Under the pieces are notes generated by a model, which did not search any database, was not told the DNA's origin, and saw only the letters and a list, made by a program, of their open reading frames with translations. From positions 124,001-188,000 of the forward strand of contig CAZFRE010000001.1 of NCBI GenBank assembly GCA_964521195.1: 64,000 bases of DNA. The letters are read 5' to 3'. The DNA is from CAWDNM01 sp964521195 (lineage in GTDB: Bacteria; Actinomycetota; Coriobacteriia; Anaerosomatales; JAAXUF01). Below, piece after piece: positions 33,771 through 43,711 of this stretch. The position numbers and the translations under genes are program-made. Each line of letters starts with the position of its first letter. Position 1 is the stretch's first letter.

Positions 33771-35212
33771 CACCCGCCGAGAACCCCGCGCGGGCTTCTC
33801 GGCGAAGCACGGTATCGCGGGCGCGGCTCTATGTCGTAGCGGGCACACTGATCGCGCTGACCGTGGCGTTCGCCGTGTTCGCACTCGCGTGGACGCAGTA
33901 CGCGATCGGACAGCGCACCGCCTACCTCGCCCAACAGGTCTCGGTGCTCGCGAAAGGGCAGGCAGCCTCCGAGCAGCTCGGCGACGATGCCTCGGACGCG
34001 ACACGCGAGCGGCTGCTGCGCATCGAGGCAGGGCTCATCGGAGCCGGGCTGTTCGTGACCGACAACGCCGGCACGGTCCAGCGCTCGACGGCCGGTACCG
34101 CGAGCGCGCCGCTTCCGCTGGAGCGGCTCGCTCCGTCGAGCGTGAGCGGCGTGCGGGCGGCGCGGCTCAAGACCGGCGCGGGCGTGCCGGTCGTGGTCGT
34201 CGCCACCGCCATCGACGCCGGGCACCAGCTCGTCGCCGTGCAGGGGCTCGCGGAGATCACCCGCGCACAGCAGGGGCTCTTCGCGGTCGCGGCACTCGCA
34301 GCGCTCGCGGCGGCGATCGTCGCGTATCTCGCCGGCGGCGTGCTCGCGCGGCGCCTGACCGCGCCGCTGGTGAGGCTGGAGGCCGCCGCCGATCACGTGG
34401 CGGCGGGCGCGTTCGGCACGCAGGTCGCCGAGGAGGGAGACGCCGAGACCGCATCGCTCGCGCACTCGTTCAACCGGATGTCGACACGGGTCGCCGACGC
34501 CTATGCGTCGCAGAAGGCGTTCGTCGGCGATGTGAGCCACGAGATACGTACGCCGCTCACCTCGATCCAAGGGTTCTCACAAGCGCTCCTCGACGGCGTC
34601 ATCACCGACCCCGACCGTCAGGCGCACGCCTACCGGGTCATCCATGACGAGGCGGGCCGCATCGCCGAGATGTCGGAGACCCTGCTCTCACTCGCCGAGA
34701 TCGACGCGGGCTCGGTCGAGATCGCCTCAGCGCCGGTCGACGTGCTGAGCCTGCAAGACGCCTTGCGCGGACGGTTCGGGGGCGCCGCCGAGGCGGCGGG
34801 CGTCGTGCTCGAGGTGGACCTCGCGGGCACGGCACTCCCGCTCGGCGACCCCGACCGTCTGCTGCAGGTGGTCTCGGCGCTCGTGACGAATGCGCTCGCG
34901 CACACGCCCGCGGGTGGCCTCGTGCGGGTGAGCGCGCGAGCCGATGCCGCGCGCTGGAGCATCGCCGTCGACGACTCCGGACCGGGTGTCCCTGCGGCCG
35001 ATCGCCACCGGATCTTCGACCGGTTCGCTCGGCTCGACGCGTCACGGGCCACGATCAGCGGCGGTGCGGGACTGGGGCTGTCGATCGCTCGGCGACTCGT
35101 GGAGCTGATGGGCGGCGACATCACCGTCACCGGGAGCGACCTTGGCGGCGCACGATTCGCTGTCACGTTGCCGACGTCGGCTGGCGGCGACACCGAAGCG
35201 TCCTCAACGTAA
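33767..35212 (+). CDS. Membrane sensor histidine kinase (HAMP-HisKA-HATPase)
   Basis: 481 residues. Two membrane helices (about 20-42 and 172-192) bracket an extracytoplasmic sensor of about 125 residues. HAMP follows (about 193-245), then a HisKA domain with His258 (DVSHEIRTPLTSIQG) and an HATPase domain with an N-box VTNALAHTPAGG, G1 DDSGPGVP and G2 GGAGLGLSIARR. It should phosphorylate Asp52 of the adjacent regulator. The stimulus is unknown. The GTG start overlaps the regulator stop, so both proteins are made in coupled amounts. Confidence 0.95.
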   Translation: MTPAENPARASRRSTVSRARLYVVAGTLIALTVAFAVFALAWTQYAIGQRTAYLAQQVSVLAKGQAASEQLGDDASDATRERLLRIEAGLIGAGLFVTDNAGTVQRSTAGTASAPLPLERLAPSSVSGVRAARLKTGAGVPVVVVATAIDAGHQLVAVQGLAEITRAQQGLFAVAALAALAAAIVAYLAGGVLARRLTAPLVRLEAAADHVAAGAFGTQVAEEGDAETASLAHSFNRMSTRVADAYASQKAFVGDVSHEIRTPLTSIQGFSQALLDGVITDPDRQAHAYRVIHDEAGRIAEMSETLLSLAEIDAGSVEIASAPVDVLSLQDALRGRFGGAAEAAGVVLEVDLAGTALPLGDPDRLLQVVSALVTNALAHTPAGGLVRVSARADAARWSIAVDDSGPGVPAADRHRIFDRFARLDASRATISGGAGLGLSIARRLVELMGGDITVTGSDLGGARFAVTLPTSAGGDTEASST

Positions 35213-35221
35213 ACTCAACGT
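35203..35221 (+). promoter_or_regulatory. Direct-repeat candidate operator for an OmpR-type regulator
   Basis: CTCAACGT occurs at 35203-35210 and again at 35214-35221, a period of 11 bases or one helical turn, as expected for OmpR-family dimers. It overlaps the end of the kinase gene and lies about 95 bases before the next start codon at 35314. A possible -10, TAGTGT, is at 35254-35259. Confidence 0.4.
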
Positions 35222-35313
35222 GCGCCCAATCCGCGCGTAATCGCGGTCGAGGATAGTGTCGGTACGGAGATCATGCGCCGCATGCCGTGCGGACACGACC
35301 AGGAGCAGATCTG

Positions 35314-35949
35314 ATGAACAGACGGACACTCGGTACCATCGCGTTGATCGCAACCCTCGTCTCGGTACTGGCCGTTCCGGTACTGGCCGAGGCCGGACGC
35401 GGCAATGCCCAAGGCGGTGCAGCGGCATCAGAGCGCGCCCAGGCGAAGAAGGCGCTCAAGGCGTCCGGCAAGTCGAACGGCTCGGCCGCCTCGTCGAACG
35501 CCGCTGCCGAACGTCGCGCCGCGAAGCGCGAGGCTCGCAAGGCGGCTCGGACGTCCAAGGTCGCCAAGCGCATATCCAACCGGCTGGCTGCGCGCAAGGC
35601 GCGCTTCGACGCCGTGACCGCGAACCTCGAGCGCCGCATCGAGCGGATCGCCGCGCTCACCGCCAAGGTCGAGGCCGCAGGCGGGGACGTGAGCGCTGCC
35701 GAGGCGAAGCTGGGTGAGGCGCGGCAACACCTGGCCGCAGCGCTCGACATCGAGCAGGACGCCATCGCCAAGTTCGAGGCGATCCCCGGTTCCGCCAACC
35801 AGCGCGCGGCATTCGCCGCCGCGAAGGCGCGAGGGCGTGAGGCCGTCGCAGAGTTGAAGGCCACCCGCGTCGCTATCCGCGAGGCGGCCGAGGCGCTGCG
35901 CGTCGTTGTGCAAGGCCTGCTCGCTTCGGAGGCGATTGATGGGGCGTAG
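35314..35949 (+). CDS. Secreted Ala/Lys/Arg-rich coiled-coil protein, unknown function
   Basis: 211 residues with a signal peptide (about 1-26, cleavage near VLAEA). A very basic low-complexity stretch (about 35-85) is followed by long amphipathic helices (about 90-205) that would form a coiled coil. No family recognised. The ATG at 35314 has AGGAG upstream; earlier in-frame codons lack a signal start. It follows the two-component genes and a direct-repeat operator candidate, so it may be a target of that system. Its end overlaps the next lipoprotein gene by 11 bases. Confidence 0.7.
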   Translation: MNRRTLGTIALIATLVSVLAVPVLAEAGRGNAQGGAAASERAQAKKALKASGKSNGSAASSNAAAERRAAKREARKAARTSKVAKRISNRLAARKARFDAVTANLERRIERIAALTAKVEAAGGDVSAAEAKLGEARQHLAAALDIEQDAIAKFEAIPGSANQRAAFAAAKARGREAVAELKATRVAIREAAEALRVVVQGLLASEAIDGA

Positions 35950-36289
35950 CCCTCGAGCGATCAAGGCGGCCGCTCTCGGTCTGCTTGCGGTGGTGCTGGT
36001 CGTCGCCGTGGGCGGATGCGGGGGCGGCTCCGCGCTGCGCGCATCCGAGCAGGGCTCAAGCCAGACTGAGGTGGCTACCGGCACGACGGCCCCTACTTCG
36101 TCCGCGTCCTCCTCGGCGGAGGCGAGCGGCACAGGATCCAAGCCCCAGGCCGAACCGCAGGGCGGCGGGCTCTCGGAGTCGGACGCGAAGGCCATCGACG
36201 CGGAGCTCACCGCGATCGAGAAGGAGCTGGAGAGCCTGACACTGCCCAGCGACAGCGACTTCGGGGGTATCGAGTCGGGACTCGAGTAG
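35939..36289 (+). CDS. Small predicted lipoprotein, unknown function
   Basis: 116 residues: signal peptide with lipobox VGGC (Cys at about residue 27), a Ser/Thr/Gly-rich linker, and a short acidic helical C-terminus (SESDAKAIDAELTAIEKELE). No known domain. The ATG at 35939 follows GGAGG and lies inside the end of the previous gene, so the two are probably translated together, perhaps as an envelope pair under the upstream two-component system. Confidence 0.7.
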   Translation: MGRSPRAIKAAALGLLAVVLVVAVGGCGGGSALRASEQGSSQTEVATGTTAPTSSASSSAEASGTGSKPQAEPQGGGLSESDAKAIDAELTAIEKELESLTLPSDSDFGGIESGLE

Positions 36290-36328
36290 GTCCATACTCA
36301 GAAGCGTCACCGCTTTGAGGAGCCCCGC

Positions 36329-36843
36329 GTGGTCACGATGTACCTCCCGACCGTGGACTGGCCGTTGTGGCCGTGTCTCGTGCCGCTCGCCGTGTTCGTC
36401 CCGCTTTCGGTGTGGCACCAGCGCCACTGGACGCGCACCTACGCCGAGTACGCCGAGTTGCGCCGGAGCGCGGGCGCGAGCGACGAGCCCTGGCCGACCG
36501 GCGAGTTGCGTCTCGTGCTGAGCGTGCAGCCGGGGCTCATGTTCATCGTCGCGGCGATGCTCGCGGTCATGGTCGCGTTCGGTATCGCCACGCTCGCGGC
36601 GTGGCCGCATCGGCTGCTTCCCTGGATGAACATCCTCAACTACTTCGACCGGCCCTACCTCGCGTCCATGCTCGTCGCGGGCACGGCGGCGGTGGTCGGA
36701 GTCGGTGCGCTCGCCATCGACCTCGCGCGATCGCCGTGGAGCGGCGTTGCGCGGCAGGTCCGCCGTGCGGTGCACGCGTCGCCCGATGTCCGGGCCGCGC
36801 GCCTCGCGGCGGCTCTCAGGGTCGATCCGGGGGTGCCGCGCGA

Positions 36844-36847
<4 letters not shown>
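36329..36847 (+). CDS. Predicted membrane protein, unknown function
   Basis: 172 residues with three likely membrane helices (about 12-28, 68-90 and 112-132) and a basic cytoplasmic tail. No family recognised. GTG 36329 follows GAGGAG at six bases; the ATG at 36338 is an alternative. Its stop overlaps by four bases the stop of the convergent ABC ATPase gene. Confidence 0.6.
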
Positions 36848-37567
<720 letters not shown>

Positions 37568-37575
<8 letters not shown>

Positions 37576-38716
37576 TCTGGATCACCTCGATCGGGTCGAG
37601 GCGGGAGGTTTGGCGTATCGGGATGATCGACGACAGCAGCGCGACGGTGACGCCGATGAGTGCGGAGATCGCCGTGAACGACGGCTGCATCTCGATCACG
37701 AACGGGGCGGGGGAGAGCTTGAACAGCGCGAGCAACGCGAAGGAGATGAGCACGCCCGTGGCCGATCCGCCCACGCCGAGAATCGCGGCCTGGAACAGGA
37801 ACACCTGGCCTGCAGGCTTGTCGCCAAGCCCCATCGCCTTGAGGATGCCGATCTGGCGCGTCTTCTGCACCGCTGCGATGGCGAGCGTGGACGCGATGCC
37901 GAGCGCGATGGCCACGAGTACGAAGCTCTGGATCATGTAGCTCGATACCGACTGCGCGGTGAGGCCGGCGAGCAGATCCGCGTTCTGTCCCTGCCAGTCG
38001 AGCACCGAGACGCCCGGGAGCTGCTGGCTCCACTGCGCGGCCACCTGCGCCGAGTCGTACGGGTCGATGAGCTGCATCTGCACCGTCGAGAACTCGTCGT
38101 TGGCCCAGCCGAGCACGTTCTGCGGCACGGCTGCGGCGACGAAGGCGTTGCGCAGGTTGAACTGGGCCGATCCGAGGTCGAAGATGCCCGAGACCTTGAA
38201 CGAGCCCGTCTGGTCGTTCTGGAAGCGCATCGAGATCGTGTCGCCCACGGACAGCCCGAACTTCTCGGCGAACTCCTTGCCGAGCATGATCTCGCCGGGC
38301 TCGATGGACGCCTTGCCCGCGATCATACGGTCCTTCAGCTTGAAGATGCCGTTGATCTCGTCGAGCTCTCCGCCGATGACGCCGAGCGAGGAGCTGTCGG
38401 TCCCGTTGCTGAAGAGCGCCGACACCGAGCGGATCGGAGCGACGGTGCCTTGCTTCACGCGCGGGTCGCTTGCGAACAGCTTCTGCATCTCGGGGGTGTA
38501 GCGCACGGGGTCCGATTCCTTGATGGCCTTTACGGTGATGTGCGCGGCCGAACCGATCGTGGTCTCGAGCAGATTCGCCTGCAGGCTCACGATGATCGAG
38601 CCCACGAAGATCTGCGTGGCGATGCCGACCCCGATGCCGGCGATGATGAGCGCCGACTGGCCGGGGCTGGATCTCAGGAAGCGCCATGCGATGCGCAGCG
38701 GCAGCACCGGCGTCAC
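37568..38716 (-). CDS. LolC/LolE-like ABC transporter permease
   Basis: 382 residues: one N-terminal helix (about 18-42), a MacB-like extracytoplasmic domain (about 45-245) and three C-terminal helices (about 265-370) with AAVQKTRQIGILKAMGLGD and the end IRQTSRLDPIEVIQNG. It pairs with the downstream ATPase. The GTG start at 38714-38716 overlaps the TGA of the B12-binding gene (GTGA), so expression is coupled to that sensor-like protein. Substrate unknown; in a single-membrane cell it may move lipoproteins, peptides or toxic compounds. Confidence 0.92.
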
Positions 38717-39375
38717 CCGGCCGCATCTGAGCCGGGAAGGCCCAGCTCGTGCGTGTCGAGGAAGTCCTCTGCCGGCCAGTGCTGATCGCGGGAGAAGGCC
38801 GGACCGCCGATGACGATGCGCACGCCGGGGAGCTGCGTGCGCAGGTCGTCCACGAAGCGGCGTAGCTCAACGCGCTCGAAGACGGTGGAGACCGAGAGGG
38901 CGACGAGGGACGCGCCCGTGGCGCGGGCCGCGTCCACGATCTCGGCGGTGGGCGTGTCGGCCCCGAGGAACGTGACGTCGTAGCCCGCGAGTTGGAAGCG
39001 GTCGGCGAGCATGCGCAGGCCGAGCTCGTGCTGCTCCCTGGGGGGACAGGCGAGCAGGACGCTGCTGTTGCGCGGCGTCACCTGTGAGGCGGCCTGTTGT
39101 ACGTCGAGGTAGAGAGACTCGACGATCGTGCGAACGGTGTGCGACGCGAAGTGCTCTTCCCAGACACGCTCGCGCCCGTGCATCCACGCGGAGCCGATGC
39201 CGGCGAGCAGCGGGCCGAGCACGTTCACGTAGAGCGACGCTATCGAGATGGAGCCGCCGCGAACGGCGTCGAGTGCCAGAGCGACCGCGGTCGCCCTGTC
39301 CCTCTCGGCGAGTGCGGATTCGAGTCCTGCCCGAAGCGCGTCGGCGGTTGTCGCGCCAGAATCGTGGTTGCTCAT
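38713..39375 (-). CDS. CarH-like cobalamin-binding protein without DNA-binding domain
   Basis: 220 residues: a four-helix cap (about 10-100) then a Rossmann B12-binding domain (about 105-215). The cap has Trp64, then nine residues, then Glu74-His75, which is the W-x9-EH motif of the B12 photoreceptors CarH and LitR. The B12 domain has E114-x-H116-x-x-G119, the lower-ligand motif variant used by CarH, and later GGPAF. The MerR-type helix-turn-helix of CarH is absent, and the protein starts directly with the cap. AGGAGG precedes the ATG. It is the first gene of a coupled operon with an ABC exporter. Role as a light or B12 sensor is inference; methyltransferase corrinoid proteins are the alternative but usually carry DxHxxG and lack W-x9-EH. 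Confidence 0.85.
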   Translation of the reverse strand: MSNHDSGATTADALRAGLESALAERDRATAVALALDAVRGGSISIASLYVNVLGPLLAGIGSAWMHGRERVWEEHFASHTVRTIVESLYLDVQQAASQVTPRNSSVLLACPPREQHELGLRMLADRFQLAGYDVTFLGADTPTAEIVDAARATGASLVALSVSTVFERVELRRFVDDLRTQLPGVRIVIGGPAFSRDQHWPAEDFLDTHELGLPGSDAAG

Positions 39376-39440
39376 TCAACCTCCTGTCCTGCAGGAATAG
39401 TACCCGTTCCCCCGCGCTCCGAGGCGGATTGCTTTGGTGC

Positions 39441-39469
39441 TAGACAATGCTGTGTGCGGTCGGTAGAAT
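39441..39469 (+). promoter_or_regulatory. Sigma-70-type promoter of tRNA-Asp
   Basis: TAGACA (39441-39446) and TAGAAT (39464-39469) each match consensus at five of six bases with 17-base spacing. The tRNA begins 36 bases after the -10. Confidence 0.75.
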
Positions 39470-39504
39470 TCCCTTCGCTGTCCTTACGGACGCGCACCCC
39501 ACGC

Positions 39505-39581
39505 GGGGGTATAGCTCAGTTGGTTAGAGCGCTGGCCTGTCAAGCCAGAGGTCGCGGGTTCGAGCCCCGTTACTCCCGCCA
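39505..39581 (+). tRNA. tRNA-Asp (anticodon GTC)
   Basis: A 77-base cloverleaf with acceptor GGGGGTA/TACTCCC (one G-T pair), anticodon stem CTGGC/GCCAG around CTGTCAA, discriminator G and encoded CCA. Confidence 0.95.
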
Positions 39582-39591
39582 CACAAACACA

Positions 39592-39617
39592 ACAGGCCCC
39601 GCAGATGCGGGGCCTGT
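39592..39617. terminator. Bidirectional hairpin between tRNA-Asp and the 39651 gene
   Basis: A perfect 11-bp stem (ACAGGCCCCGC with GCGGGGCCTGT) closes an AGAT loop between converging transcripts. Confidence 0.75.
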
Positions 39618-39650
39618 CGCTTGTCGGGGCGACCCGGGCGGTGCCGGGGA

Positions 39651-40811
39651 CTACTCGCCGAGTAGGCCGGTGTTGGCGATGGCCGTGCGCACGGCTTCCT
39701 CGGTGGTCTGCGAGTCGCAGAAGCCGACCTGGATGCTGGATGTCTGCGGGTTGAACGTGGCGTTGTTGATTCCGCCAGCAGCCTGTAGCGCCGCGAACAC
39801 GGTCTCCACCGCCTTCTGCTGATCGCCGTTCTCGGGCGTCTTGATCGCGATGTTCGCAGTCGTGCAGGCATCTCCCGGGACGAACGTCTGAGTCATCGTC
39901 CCGCCGACCACCTTCGGCTTGGTGCCCTGGTTGCCGACGATCACCACCACGAGCACGAGCGCCCCGATCACCGCGAACGTGGCGATCCGGCGCTTGGTCG
40001 CGCGGGAGGGGTTCGAGGCGGTCGTCGCAGGGAGCGCCTCGCCGGCGTCGTCATCGTCTTGCGCGCCACCCGCGACCGCCTCGGGCTGCGCGGTCTTGCG
40101 CCTCGAGAGCACGCCGATCGCGACTGCGATACCGGCGATCACCACGACCAGGACGGCGATGAGCGTCCCGTCCGAGCTGCTCTGGCTGGGTGCGGTCGCA
40201 GCACCGGCGGGCGCCGTGACAGTCGGCATGGTGTACGAGAAGGAAAGGTCGAGCTTCTCGCCCGCCTTCACGTCCGTCATCCGCTTGCCGTACACGTCAT
40301 AGCCGTCTCTTCCGGCCTGCTGTTCGAGGCCCTCGGGAGTGTTGAAGAGCTTCGAGCCTTCAGGTACGCGGGCAGTGAGCCACACCTCGGGCACGTCCTG
40401 CGCGGACGTCCACGAGATGGCGGGCGCGTACGCCTTGCCGTCGAACGGCACGACCGGCGACACGACCTCGATCTGTGCCTGTCGCGCCTTCGTCAGCGTG
40501 ACGGTGTACACATCGACGCCATCTGCCGTGCGCTTGGTGTACGTCAGTTCCGGATCGTCTGCCGCCGGACCGCCGAGGATCTCGCCGATCCACTGGAGCT
40601 TCGCGCCCGCCGGTACCGAGAGTTCGACTTCGGCCGGAAGCTTGGCGTCTTCGGGCAGCTCGCCCGAGACGAGCAGCAGGCTGCCCTCGGAGGAGGGGTG
40701 CAGCGTGACGTCGACGCCCTGCCACTTCTCGGCAGCGAAGGCCGGTAGGGCGGACATGATGACCAGCACGAAGGCGCTGGCCACGAGGGTGTTACGAAGA
40801 TGATGACGCAT
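39651..40811 (-). CDS. Exported membrane protein with two-helix anchor, unknown function
   Basis: 386 residues: signal peptide (about 1-27, cleavage near AFAAE), an extracytoplasmic beta-rich domain (about 28-195), a membrane helix (about 205-225), an acidic cytoplasmic linker, a second helix (about 265-285) and a C-terminal beta-alpha-beta domain (about 305-386) that resembles a heavy-metal-associated fold but lacks its CXXC. No family name can be given. The ATG at 40809-40811 has GGAG upstream. A small membrane-protein gene lies just upstream on the same strand, 51 bases away, and may be co-transcribed. Confidence 0.75.
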   Translation of the reverse strand: MRHHLRNTLVASAFVLVIMSALPAFAAEKWQGVDVTLHPSSEGSLLLVSGELPEDAKLPAEVELSVPAGAKLQWIGEILGGPAADDPELTYTKRTADGVDVYTVTLTKARQAQIEVVSPVVPFDGKAYAPAISWTSAQDVPEVWLTARVPEGSKLFNTPEGLEQQAGRDGYDVYGKRMTDVKAGEKLDLSFSYTMPTVTAPAGAATAPSQSSSDGTLIAVLVVVIAGIAVAIGVLSRRKTAQPEAVAGGAQDDDDAGEALPATTASNPSRATKRRIATFAVIGALVLVVVIVGNQGTKPKVVGGTMTQTFVPGDACTTANIAIKTPENGDQQKAVETVFAALQAAGGINNATFNPQTSSIQVGFCDSQTTEEAVRTAIANTGLLGE

Positions 40812-40862
40812 GGGGTTCTCCAACCTGAGATCTCGACAACGGCACACGGGCGTCGTCGGGCA

Positions 40863-41177
40863 TCAGATCCGCAGGTTGCCCGCCACTTGGACGGCAGGCA
40901 GGAGGACTCGAACCGTGCCGGGTGTGATCAGCGCGCGCGACGCATGCTCGAGCGGCCCGAGTGTGGCTGCAGTCGTCGAGAAGAACGCCGACAGGAGCCG
41001 GCGGATGGACCTCGCAAGCGGCTGTGAACGGTCTGCGCCGCTACAACACAGGTGCTCGCATCCCGCGCCGAGCATGTCCGCGCACAGCGACAGGCCCACC
41101 ACTCCCGCGACGAGAACGAGGGCGACGAAGAGGTAGCCTGCGATGCTGTTCGTGTTCGGCAGTGCGAGTACGGGCAC
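40863..41177 (-). CDS. Small membrane protein, unknown function
   Basis: 104 residues from a GTG preceded by a clear AGGAGAT. It has one strong membrane helix (about 13-32), a Cys-containing segment (LCADMLGAGCEHLCC) and a basic, moderately hydrophobic tail. No family recognised. Support is the strong ribosome site, the position upstream of a secreted-protein gene on the same strand, and a continuous frame; the composition of the tail is less convincing, and the opposite strand is also open here. Confidence 0.5.
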   Translation of the reverse strand: MPVLALPNTNSIAGYLFVALVLVAGVVGLSLCADMLGAGCEHLCCSGADRSQPLARSIRRLLSAFFSTTAATLGPLEHASRALITPGTVRVLLPAVQVAGNLRI

Positions 41178-41354
41178 GTCATCTCCTGCGGACGGATCGG
41201 CGGCTTCGATTCCTGTCTGAGTATGAAGAGTACTCGCGGAGCAATAGCCGAGCCAAACGGTGATTCTGTGGATTCTGCGTTCCGTCCACATCCGGCGAGC
41301 GGGACCGGCGTGATCTGTGCCACGATACTGGCGCTGCCGAACAGAAGGGGACTC

Positions 41355-41759
41355 GTGTCCGAGAACTACGCGCTCTGCCACTCATGCGGCGGCCTGTGCT
41401 GTGCGCTCTACCTCGCCAACGACGAGGACGGCGCGTACGTCGGCGAGGGATGGCTGCCCGAGTACATCGCGCTGTGGGAGGAGCGACTCATCGCCAGTGG
41501 CGCGTTGCGCGTCACGCCCGCGGGCTACGAAGCCGGTGCGGCCGGTGTCGTCCCGCTGCACGACCCGCGCAGGAGCCACCTTCCCACCTCCGAAGGTGAC
41601 GAGTATCGGGCCAACCTTCCGCACTGGGTCGACGTGCGCAAGTGCGCCTTCTGCCACCCCGACACGGGCTGCCTGCTACCCCGCGACCACCGTGCACCCA
41701 TCTGCAACGAGTGGGTGTGCGCACTGTGGGAGGATCCGCCCGCTACAGCTGCGGGGTAG
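41355..41759 (+). CDS. YkgJ-like CxxCx3CC cysteine-cluster protein
   Basis: 134 residues. The N-terminus has LCHSCGGLCC (Cys8, Cys11, Cys15, Cys16), close to the zinc/iron-chelating YkgJ-type motif. A second cluster CAFC...GCLLPRDHRAPICNEWVC lies at about residues 97-125. GTG 41355 is used because AGAAGGGG precedes it and the motif begins right after; the frame is open further upstream but without coding character. Function of the family is unknown; metal binding is inferred from the Cys/His arrangement. Confidence 0.7.
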   Translation: MSENYALCHSCGGLCCALYLANDEDGAYVGEGWLPEYIALWEERLIASGALRVTPAGYEAGAAGVVPLHDPRRSHLPTSEGDEYRANLPHWVDVRKCAFCHPDTGCLLPRDHRAPICNEWVCALWEDPPATAAG

Positions 41760-41803
41760 CGCAGCCGGACCGTGCGGCGCGTCAGCGTTGCCGCAGCGCG
41801 GTG

Positions 41804-43609
41804 CTAGGGGTTCGCAGGCTCGTTCACGGTCGCAGGAGCGGTGGCGCTCGGGTCCTCCGACGACCCGCCGAGCACCCACTTCTGCACCTTGGGGAGGTTG
41901 TCGAAGTTGCGCTCCTCGACGAGCTTCCATCCGTCCGCGCGCGCCATGCTGTCGTCGAAGGCGGTGGCTTCGCCCTCGGTGAACGGCACGAAAGCGGTCA
42001 CGATGTAGACGGACTCCCGGTTCTTCAGCACTTCCTGAAGGTCCTCGTCGAGCTGCTCGCCCTGGTGCCACCACTTGACCGCCTCGAGGTCGAACTGCGC
42101 GTCGTAGCCCTCGATGATCGCGTAGGTGTTGATGTTGAGCGGCAGGAAGTTCGAGCTGACGATGATCTTGCCCTTCTGGGCATCGTTCTCGAGCAGGTAC
42201 CGGACGGCCTCGCGGTAGTAGCCCTTCGAGCGCTCCGTATAGAACTGCGGCGCGCCGAGCAGTGCCGTGAACACCAGCACTCCCAGCAGCGTCAGTCCAA
42301 CCCACCGCTTGAAGCTCGTGACGCCGAAGGCGCCGAGAAGGTACGCCGCCGGCAGGCCGATGAGGAAGCAGCGCAGCTCCTGGATCGGCAGCACCCACAT
42401 CGAGAGCAGCAGCCCGACGACGATCGGGAAGAGCATCGTCACGCCGAGAAGGAGGACCGCCTCGACGGGCGTGAGCTTGAACGGCGTCGCAGGTCCCGCG
42501 GACTCGGCCGCAGGAGCGACCACGCTCGTCGAGCTGGTGTAGGTCTCCTCGTTCCAGACGATGGTGGTGTCCTTGTGGACCGGCGGCGCCGGGTTGACCT
42601 TCGACTTGCGCGGCTTGCGGGGCGGTGCCGCCGCGTCGTCCTCATCCACCTTCGGCTCCGGGCGCGCGGCATAGAACCCCGAGAGGATCACGAACACGAA
42701 GACGACCGTCGCCCAGAGTGGCGGGTACGGCCACGGCGTGAACGTGTCGATGGCGGCCCAGAAGCTGCCGATGAAGTTCTTCTCGGCTGTCAGGTGCCAC
42801 GTGCCCTGGTCGACATACCCGCTCACGGCTCGAGCCTGGTTGATGGTGATCAGGCCCCACGGGACGAAGAGCAGCGCCGCCACACCCGCGGCCCCCACGC
42901 CCCACCAGCCGCACCTGCGGCGTAGCGAGGGAATCGCGAGCATGCAGATCACGAGCGCGGTGCCGCCGAAGATGCCGTAGGGGTGGTTGTAGACGGTGAG
43001 TACGAGGACCGCGCTGAAGGCGATTGCGGTCGGCCAGCCGGGTTTCTCGGCGAGGCGCAATAGGGTGAGCAGGCCGAGCGCGGCGAACAACATGAGGAAC
43101 GAGTACGCGCGCGCCTCCTGGGCGTAACGCAGGGGCATATAGCTCACCGCGAACAGCGTGGCGGCCCAGAAGGCCGCCTTCGCGTTGAAGAGCTTCTTGC
43201 CGACGAGGTAGATGACCCAGATCGTCAGCACACCGGCGAGCGCGGGCACGAGGCGCATCGCGAACTCGGACTTGCCGAATACCTGCATGACGGCCGACTC
43301 GACGAGGTAGAACAGCGGCGGGCTCGTGTCGGTCGACGAGGTCTCGATGATCTTGGGGACCGACTGCATCGAGGCGAAGACCGTGAAGAGCTCGTCGTAC
43401 CACATGCTCTGTCGGCTGATCCCGAAGAAGCGCAGCGCCGCTCCCACGACGACCACCAGGAGCATCCACCGGTCCCAGACACGCTCCGAGATCCCCGGGG
43501 ACGTGTCGACGACCGTGGCACCATCCGCCGCGGCGCTCTGCGCGGCTGTCGGAGCGGTCAGGTTCGCTCGGCTAACGGCGGTGTCGGTCGTGACGTCGAT
43601 GCTGGCCAC
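41804..43609 (-). CDS. GT39/ArnT-type GT-C glycosyltransferase, polytopic membrane protein
   Basis: 601 residues with about 11-13 membrane helices. The first loop has RQSMWYDELFTVFAS, the catalytic-type Asp-Glu of dolichyl-phosphate-mannose/ArnT (GT-C) enzymes. The next conserved segment is TSPPLFYLVESAVMQVFG, and RYAQEARAYSFLMLFA follows. The soluble C-terminus (about 490-601) is extracytoplasmic. It would transfer sugar from a polyprenyl phosphate to a lipid, wall polymer or protein. GTG 43609 is preferred because TACAAT on this strand lies about 20 bases upstream (43630-43635); the frame is open to 43702, which would nearly touch the divergent gene. Confidence 0.85.
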   Translation of the reverse strand: MASIDVTTDTAVSRANLTAPTAAQSAAADGATVVDTSPGISERVWDRWMLLVVVVGAALRFFGISRQSMWYDELFTVFASMQSVPKIIETSSTDTSPPLFYLVESAVMQVFGKSEFAMRLVPALAGVLTIWVIYLVGKKLFNAKAAFWAATLFAVSYMPLRYAQEARAYSFLMLFAALGLLTLLRLAEKPGWPTAIAFSAVLVLTVYNHPYGIFGGTALVICMLAIPSLRRRCGWWGVGAAGVAALLFVPWGLITINQARAVSGYVDQGTWHLTAEKNFIGSFWAAIDTFTPWPYPPLWATVVFVFVILSGFYAARPEPKVDEDDAAAPPRKPRKSKVNPAPPVHKDTTIVWNEETYTSSTSVVAPAAESAGPATPFKLTPVEAVLLLGVTMLFPIVVGLLLSMWVLPIQELRCFLIGLPAAYLLGAFGVTSFKRWVGLTLLGVLVFTALLGAPQFYTERSKGYYREAVRYLLENDAQKGKIIVSSNFLPLNINTYAIIEGYDAQFDLEAVKWWHQGEQLDEDLQEVLKNRESVYIVTAFVPFTEGEATAFDDSMARADGWKLVEERNFDNLPKVQKWVLGGSSEDPSATAPATVNEPANP

Positions 43610-43629
43610 CCCCCATGCGGTCGCTTCCG

Positions 43630-43635
43630 ATTGTA
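43630..43635 (-). promoter_or_regulatory. -10 element of the GT39-type gene
   Basis: The minus strand reads TACAAT, about 20 bases ahead of GTG 43609. This implies a very short leader and favours that start over one at 43702. Confidence 0.45.
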
Positions 43636-43711
43636 TCGCAGGCAGGCGTGTCGGCCACGTCTCGGCGGTCACGCGCTTGGCACCGGCGCGCGGCTGCGCC
43701 ACGATGCAACC

